Source: Priapulus caudatus
Taxonomy: Eukaryota > Priapulida > Priapulimorpha > Priapulimorphida > Priapulidae
Direction of reading: 5' to 3'
NCBI RefSeq assembly: GCF_000485595.1
Contig: NW_014577617.1
Location: 17,253-44,533, forward strand
Length of the DNA: 27,281 nt
Shown piece after piece: positions 21,149 to 27,281 of the stretch. The notes below the pieces were generated by a model, which was not told the DNA's origin, did not search any database, and saw only the letters and a list, made by a program, of their open reading frames with translations. Numbering within the stretch: position 1 is the first letter of the stretch; every line of letters starts with the position of its first letter. The position numbers and the translations under genes are program-made.

Positions 21149-24100
21149 ATGAAAATTGTACGAGTCGTGCTGAAATCCTCAGCTGGGATAAATGATTATA
21201 CTATTAATGGTGATGGATCTGAGACACTTGAACAGTTAATCCCAAACGGAGCTTTGCATACCACAATAAAAGATTTAAAACGCGGCCTTTCCAAACGCTA
21301 TATTAAGGTAACACTAAATATGATGTCTTATTGCAGTAGTTGTACTAGTGACCAGTGAGTAGTGTAGTGAATGTGGTTCTACAGTTATAATTATGACAAT
21401 ATTGTGAGGTTTGTGGTATATTACTACTAGCTGCCTCGGTTTGCAACGTCTGTTTCGACGAAACAGACTTAGCACTATTAGCAGAATTAGCACTATTTCT
21501 TCTTCTCTGTATATAGAGAAAATCGATTTACTATTACTAATACTAATACTATTTTGCACCATTGATAATGATATTAGGCCTATACTATAGTGTAGTCAGT
21601 TCATAATAAATAACTAAAACTGAATATCACCAAGCCTAATCCTAATTGGCCTATCTGCCTGAGGGAGGTATACCCGTACACCTTCATGGCTTCAATACTG
21701 TTGGCAGTGTTGCTAGGTCAGTGAAACTAACCTAGTTTGTACGTGCTGCAGACTAAAAAGTCGCCGTAGCACCATGTCATTAATTAGCATTGTTTTTAGC
21801 TTACTTGACTCGGACAGATGGAGCTTGTAGAGGGGCATGAGCATCTGTCACTAACTCAGTAATATGTGTGCAATTCTAAATGCATCGACATACAGTGTTG
21901 AAACTTGAGATGTATTAGGGTGTCAATATGAAATACCGTTGAGAAGTTCAACTTGGGGTTAATGATCAAAGATCACAAGTCGTGACGGGAGGAAGAATAC
22001 TCTCCCATTAACTTGTGGTATGGGACGGTCATTGTAAAGATGCAGAATTGTGGCACACATGTAAACATCTTGACCTATACATGTGATATTTGGTATATAA
22101 TCAGGGTGACAAAAACAATCATACTGGCAAAATTGTAGGTCAAAGGTCAGTGGAGCAAAGGACAGATTTCAAACATAACATTTTGAGAGATATTGTGTGG
22201 ATGACCGATTGGAAAACTTGCTCCAGTGGTGACCTAGCTACAATTTTCATGACTTAATTCAAAGGACCATTAATTATACTTTCCACTCAGGCAAATAGTC
22301 ATTCGTTGTGCCATCCCAATGTCATTTTTGACTCCCCCCCCCCCCCATGTATCAAATATCAAGATCGTACATCGATGGCTATTCAGAATTGTGCCAATGT
22401 TGTTGACAGACAGACGGACGCTCTTCAAATTCTACAAGCTGCATCTGACTGTGCCAGATGAGCTACAAAATTGCTCATGTTATATTTCTTGTGATGCCTT
22501 TCTTTCCATTACTAACACCAATGCAATCATCTAGTAAATAAGGATGATGTGTAACACAATTGCTAAATTTCAGTGGAGTTCAGGATATATCCAATCAAAA
22601 CGCAATTACAGTAAGCGGTGTTCGCTTTGCTAGGACCTCGACATGGGCAAATACACCAAAAAAAAAATTACCACCTCACAGACCTTTTTGGGGAATCAGC
22701 ATGCATTCATGCATGTGTATACATGTGTATGTGTGTATTACCATACATGTGTATGTGTGTATTACCATACATGTGTATGTGTGTATTACCATACATGTGT
22801 ATGTGTGTATGTGTGTATTACCATACAGGCCCGTAGCCAGGGGGGGTTCGGGGGTTCGAACGAACCCCCCCCCCCCCCGCAGCCCCCTCCCAAGCCAAAA
22901 AATTTTTTTTTTTTTTAAATTAGCAAGAATTTTACCTCAGGTCGCCTCCATTTTAGGTGTAATAAATTGCCAAAATCTCCATCGTGCGGAGCGGCTTGGG
23001 TGAAAACCCAACGTTTATGAACACCCCCCTCCCACACACCTCCCCGGCGCGTCGGTCGCTTGGCTCCCCGCTTAGGGGATCGCTTTCTGCGCACACCCGA
23101 GCTGGGGCCGTGGAAGGGGGGGTCCAGGGCAGTCCGGAACCCCCCCTTGCTTCCGACGCGCGAGGAAAAACCGCACAGGTTGACTGCACGGGCCGCTGTA
23201 ATTTTCAAAAAACGTTCTGGGGGAGGCGCCCCCCCCTAGGACCACCCCCTTCGCTGGTGCTCGCTACTATGGGTTAACGGATAGACCCCCCTGGCTACAA
23301 ATCCTGTACACGCGCCCTTCGAGCAAATTGCCAACATTTAAAAACCAACCCCCCCCCCAATAGAAAGCTGGCTACGGGCCTGCCATACATGTGTATGTGT
23401 GTATTACCATACATGTGTTGTGGTACGGAGAAGGTAGGAATATCCAATTAAACCCGAATACAGTTTGATGAGACACTAACACACGCTAATTTAATAGTGC
23501 TTGTTGGCGTGATAGATTAAGATTTAGTGCAACAGCTTCCAAATAACAGAGCCAACTGAAAGGTGCCTTTATATCCTGAGTTGGAACCTGTATCTAGAGT
23601 TAGACAAGTGATAATACTCTTTGATTACAGGGAAAAATATCTTGGAAAGGTTCTTTGACTGCTGTTGGCGACAATCAGATCAGCTTAAAAATTACAGATG
23701 GTATGTTGTCCCTCAGATTACTATAGACATGTTCACGTCACGTCTTATCAAATTTCCCAGTCTTGTTCTGTGTTACATCATACAGCTAGTAAGTAACATA
23801 ACACTTATATCTTTGGTAGAACCTTACTGTCCTTGTATGATATTGATAAGCTAAGATCAGTGGTAGAGCTAGCAAAGGTTTTGTGTTTTTCCGTGTAGAT
23901 AATGTGTGTTGGAAGAAGAAGCAGCATAGTCCGCAGACGGCTAGAGGAAGCCAAGGAAAGGCTCCAAAAGACATGGTAGTGTTGATAGATTTCAGTGGAA
24001 GCGTGGCTTTGTGGGTTGACCAGGTCACACAGCTCTGGGTGAGTTGGTTAATGGTTACTGCTTCATGATGCCTAAATGCAGTCATGATTTGTTACAGCTC

Positions 24101-27100
24101 AAGTAAACTGCAGACAACTACTGTCAAACAGCGGCCAATTTTCACCGGAACAGACAAACTCATAATGTTTTTCAACTCTTTTTACTTTTAATTAATATGA
24201 AATTGTTTTGGACGATCGAGTTACCAGTTATTTTGAGAACTGTTTGTGTTAATCTAGGACACCGTTGCTGTATGCAATGCAATGACAAGGCAGTGTGAGG
24301 ATCATCAGGACATGGGTGTTAATCAATGGAAATTGGAGTTTGTTCCCGCAGTCAGCTCACAGTCCCGCTCATCGAGCTACTTCTTCGTGAGTCAGTAAAG
24401 CACATATATATGCCTGTTTGAGAAAATAACACCATAGTTATATGTAGAGACTTCGAGCATGTATTTGCAATTAGCAGCCCTGGAAAATTTTTCATTGCAA
24501 AGCATTTGCATTACTATTGTGCAAGGATATTGATTGTTATATTTAACTGATTAATTAATATGTTGAAATTAATGAGCATGCGAGTGAAGGGTGCCAGTGT
24601 TCTCCTTAACTGCTGATGTTATCAATTACAGGTGGACACACGCCGCAAAAGGCTCACAGGCAATGTAGCTTCTATGAGTTTGAAAGTTATGGGGACTCAG
24701 ACCCCAATGGAAGCATCAGCACCTGAACAGAGTACCACTGCAAACAATTCTAACACGGCAATAGCCAGTGGGGCAAGTTGTACGGGCGGTAGATTCAACA
24801 AGCGAAAGTTAGATTTCACCTCAACAAGCCAGAGCAAGAGTAAAAGGCACGAACAAACTGGAGGTACTGTTTTCACAAAGCCAGCCGAGAAAGATGATGG
24901 AGTTGAAAAAATAAGAGGTTCAACTGCCATTCAAGAGATTTTGGCCGCGTTGTCGATATCTCTGAATTTGGGAGAACGAAATAGTATACCTAGTGGGGAG
25001 ATTTCTATGTCTCAGCAAGGAGGCACTAATACTGATCAAACAGTTGGTATTGTAACTCCAGAGATCATGAAAAGCAGCTTCTGGGAAAACAGTAAAGACT
25101 TAAGCAACAACTTGATGGCTAATAGAGAAAGTGGCTGTTTGGAGGTTAATAGTGACTTGAGCGAAGCAATGCCTACGAGAGTGGAGTCTGCATTGAGAGA
25201 GTCATCTGTTAGTAGTAGCGATAGTTCCACTACAGAACAGTCAAGTAATCCAATATGGTTAATTGGTTCACCACCGGTGATGGATGTAACAGCTGGTGTC
25301 ATATCTGGAATGGTACATATCCTTATTAATTATGATTCTGTTCTTTATAGCCTCACGTGTTTTTAAATAGAAATTTGGTATTTTTAACTGAGAACTTGAG
25401 AGTTTGGAACTGGCCACTTACTTTGTTATGTAAATTATGTGCAGAGACTTCATTAACACTATACATGTAGTTTGATATATGTATATGTGTAACTATCACT
25501 CTCTAAATGCAATTTATAGTTGACGTCTTGTTAAACTCTTAAGTGTTTAAAGTGTGTAAACCTATCAGAAACCAACACACACAACCCTCTTTTACAAATA
25601 TAGTGATTCTTTATTGTAGTAGTAGCAGCAATAACAGCAGAAAGCATCTGGTAAAGTATAGGACCAGTCAGTTAAATAATGATTGTCTCCTTACAGAAAA
25701 GATATATGTATATATTTCAGCAACGGTGCAACAACACCACCTTGATCAAAGATCTGGCAGTTGGCTCGATAGCTAGTGTGTGGGGAATTGTCAAGTTTCT
25801 AGATGAGCCAAAAAAAACAAGAGGAACAGGTAAATTGTTCAGTACAGGATCTTCTATCAGTTGGATATTTATCTCGATTTGTCCTCCAATTCCTAGACAA
25901 TAGACATTTCTCAGGAATATTAATTTCGTCTCTCAGTGTCGGCCTCTTATGTGCATTTTGCCAGATGAGAACACTGATCCTCCTCTACATTTAGAATTTC
26001 ACGTCTTCCAGATTGGATGTTGAACTTTGGACTAGTGGACGGTTCCACGGGTGAAGAGGAGGGAGACGCAGTGCACTGCCACGTGTTCGCTCCCACGAAG
26101 CAGCTCCTACCTCAGATCTACCGCAGAAGAGACATCGTGCTTCTGCTACATGCAAAAGTAACAAAGATTGAGTCATGTAGTTCGCCACCCTTGCGATGTA
26201 ACCTGAAACCAGGGTTTAGTTGGAGCCTGTTCACAGTTGTCCTCAGGCTATAACCTGAGTCTTTGTTTCCATAATTAGTGCTGTGGTTGCACTCATCAGC
26301 ACCGTCATCACCTAGTATATTCAAATCATCATGAGAAGAGAAGAACTACATTTCACACATAGAGTGTGTCAGAATATTGTAGTTGCTTCTTAAAATCCAA
26401 CATGATCATGTCACCTTGGCGTTCAACTAATTTGGTTGCGGTTCAAGCAATCTTTGTCCAGCCAGCTGATACAAAGTTTCTAGAAAATAGGTTCAATTCA
26501 TAATTCATACATATCTTAAACCGATCCATGAAATGGTAGGTGCGTGTGCCTGCCTGTATAGAGAAATTCCACTTCACCAGTAGAACAGATGAGAGGTGAA
26601 ATATTACTGATATATAATGGTAAAGGTAAAAAGTGTGACCACTGCATCTCTGAGATCGTTAACATCACCAAGAACAACCCTGTGTCTGTTTGCAGGTGAC
26701 TCTGTTCTATGGCAAACTGCAGTTGAGGGAAACTGCTGCTACGGTGGCTCTGGTGTTTGACGAAGAGCCAGCCAGTAGTGAGCAACCAAGGACAGGCAGT
26801 GCAGATCTTTTGTACAGGTAACCAGTGTAGCAATTTCTGTTCCCATCTGTGTCTATATCTTTTTACACAATCCACATAGATATAGCATCACTGACATGGA
26901 ATTCGGAGCGTTGGCAAGTGTTTTTAACTCGCTTCTGCAGATATGTGGTGACAGTTGTCAGTTGTGGGATTCATAATAAAGATGTTGATATTGTTTCACT
27001 TTATAGTTTCACTGAGTTGGACAGAGAGCAGCTGAGTCACTACAGAGAGTTATTTAAGCAAACCAAGTCATTTGCTCCAGTGACAACCAAAAAATCCCTT

Positions 27101-27145
27101 ATCTCAGACATAAAGCTAAATTCCTACAGTGATGTTTATTGCCAG
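21149..27145 (+). CDS. POT1: POT1-like telomere-end-binding protein with N-terminal extension (3' end outside window)
   Basis: POT1 binds single-stranded telomeric DNA through two OB folds and blocks ATR at chromosome ends. Exons: 21149-21307, 23631-23700, 23899-24038, 24258-24386, 24632-25312, 25697-25829 (alternative acceptor at 25720 drops 8 residues), 26012-26157, 26696-26817, 27007-27145; phase is kept and 573 codons are present. Residues about 394-573 match POT1: LIKDLAVGSIASVWGIVKFL, KTRGTDWMLNFGLVDGS, CHVFAPTKQLLPQIYRRRDI, FTELDREQLSHYRELF, then SDIKLNSYSDVYCQ, which opens the second OB fold. Residues 1-166 are not in vertebrate POT1. They include GKISWKGSLTAVGDNQISLK and DMVVLIDFSGSVALWVDQV, an alternating hydrophobic pattern like another OB fold. 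Residues 167-393 are a Ser/Thr/Asn-rich, probably disordered linker with a basic patch (FNKRKLDF, SKSKRHE). The POT1 part is well supported. The join to the N-terminal part rests on open phase and on finding no poly(A) signal between. Confidence 0.8.
21448..21468. repeat. 21-nt perfect palindrome
   Basis: GTCTGTTTCG, a central A, then CGAAACAGAC: ten-base arms with no mismatch. It is about 140 bases into intron 1 of the POT1-like gene. It could be a dimer binding site or the relic of a small TIR element. Confidence 0.85.
22713..22825. repeat. 24-bp satellite (CATACATGTGTATGTGTGTA + TTAC)
   Basis: Four or so units with a 24-bp period, interrupted by the TIR element and continuing after it at 23383-23420. 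The satellite therefore predates the insertion. Confidence 0.9.
22826..23382. mobile_element. Non-autonomous TIR DNA transposon, 557 bp
   Basis: Perfect 15-bp terminal inverted repeats CAGGCCCGTAGCCAG (22826-22840, inverted at 23368-23382) are flanked by CCATA on both sides (22821-22825 and 23383-23387), a 5-bp target-site duplication. The interior has long G/C homopolymers near both ends (GGGGGGTTCGGGGG, CCCCCCC), an oligo-T run and no transposase. The superfamily is uncertain: the CAGG start resembles hAT-type ends, but those usually leave 8-bp duplications. Preservation of the TIRs suggests a fairly recent insertion. Confidence 0.85.
25313..25696 (+). other. Intron between the linker exon and the POT1 OB1 exon
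   Basis: Donor ATG/gtacat, acceptor ctccttacag. If not spliced, the upstream frame continues 18 codons to a stop at 25364-25366, so an intron-retention product would be a separate 244-codon-plus protein without the POT1 domain. No AATAAA was seen between that stop and 25696. There are no other features. Confidence 0.55.
26158..26695 (+). other. Intron of the POT1-like gene, no features
   Basis: Intron splitting the OB1 fold, donor gtaaca, acceptor gtttgcag, phase 0. Nothing further was recognised within it on either strand. Confidence 0.7.
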
Positions 27146-27281
27146 GTAATCTATTACTATTCCATTTGATCGTCGTTTCCCTCCGTGTAGAATTGTGAAT
27201 ATCATCTTGGTTTGTACACTACACCATAGAGATTTTATTTGCCATGTATGACATGATCTTATGTAGCATGCACTGTACGGA

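Larger units (their letters stand above)
21308..23630 (+). other. Intron 1 of the POT1-like gene
   Basis: A 2.3-kb intron from donor gtaaca to acceptor attacag. It holds a 21-nt perfect odd palindrome at 21448-21468, a 24-bp satellite (about 22713-22825 and 23383-23420) and a 557-bp TIR element. No other coding exon was supported; the open frame at 22560-23003 runs across the satellite and the TIR element. Confidence 0.65.

Noticed and set aside
22560-23003. 147-codon open frame with CVCITIH repeats
   Set aside because: It is the 24-bp satellite plus the left part of the TIR element.
23883-24068. PKDMVVLIDFSGSV resembles a von Willebrand A domain metal site (DxSxS), as in calcium-channel alpha-2-delta subunits
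   Set aside because: The exon fits in phase into the POT1-like gene, no other VWA exons flank it, and the strand pattern suits an OB fold. The DFSGS match is probably coincidence.
26880-26940. Possible POT1 exon reading YSITDMEFGALASVFNSLLQ
   Set aside because: Direct splicing from 26817 to 27007 keeps phase and gives the FTELDREQLSHYRELF alignment expected after OB1. The candidate has no good donor and reaches a stop soon after.

Overview
The window is animal nuclear DNA: dense GT-AG introns, intron-encoded C/D snoRNAs, simple repeats, MITE-like elements and a decayed non-LTR retrotransposon. Three protein genes were assembled exon by exon, checking that codon phase was kept across every splice junction. 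The protein sequences and the marine-type repeats suggest an invertebrate metazoan; the sequence does not let me name the species.

Layout. (1) 630-11300, + strand: the C-terminal 953 codons (19 exons) of clathrin heavy chain, entering in the middle of the heavy-chain repeat region and running to the stop codon. Its introns hold seven C/D-box snoRNA genes in three families: three copies of family A, two copies of family B and two SNORD43-like copies. (2) 11301-14817: clathrin 3' UTR/intergenic sequence with two strong hairpins, then the RAD9 3' UTR arriving from the other strand, so the genes are tail to tail. (3) 14818-20756, - strand: a complete nine-exon RAD9 gene (462 aa), the checkpoint-clamp subunit. 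Its first intron carries a 298-bp MITE-like element, a 28-bp minisatellite, a dead LINE reverse-transcriptase tail and a complex foldback. (4) 20757-21148: a short divergent promoter region. (5) 21149 to beyond the right edge, + strand: nine exons (573 codons) of a POT1-like telomere-end-binding protein, with an unusual N-terminal extension that looks like an extra OB fold. Its first intron carries a 557-bp TIR element inserted in a 24-bp satellite.

How the genes relate. RAD9 (9-1-1 DNA-damage clamp) and POT1 (telomere single-strand cap that restrains ATR signalling) are head to head with about 390 bp between their start codons, so co-regulation of two genome-integrity genes is plausible. Clathrin heavy chain is a highly expressed housekeeping gene, which suits a snoRNA host.

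The most striking recurrent pattern is tandem repeats that have copied a 3' splice site. A 78-bp unit, present three times and in frame, triplicates the acceptor of a clathrin exon. A 40-bp unit, present six times, multiplies the acceptor of a RAD9 exon. A 41-bp array abuts another clathrin acceptor. Together these suggest a local or genome-wide tendency for minisatellites to form at intron/exon borders.
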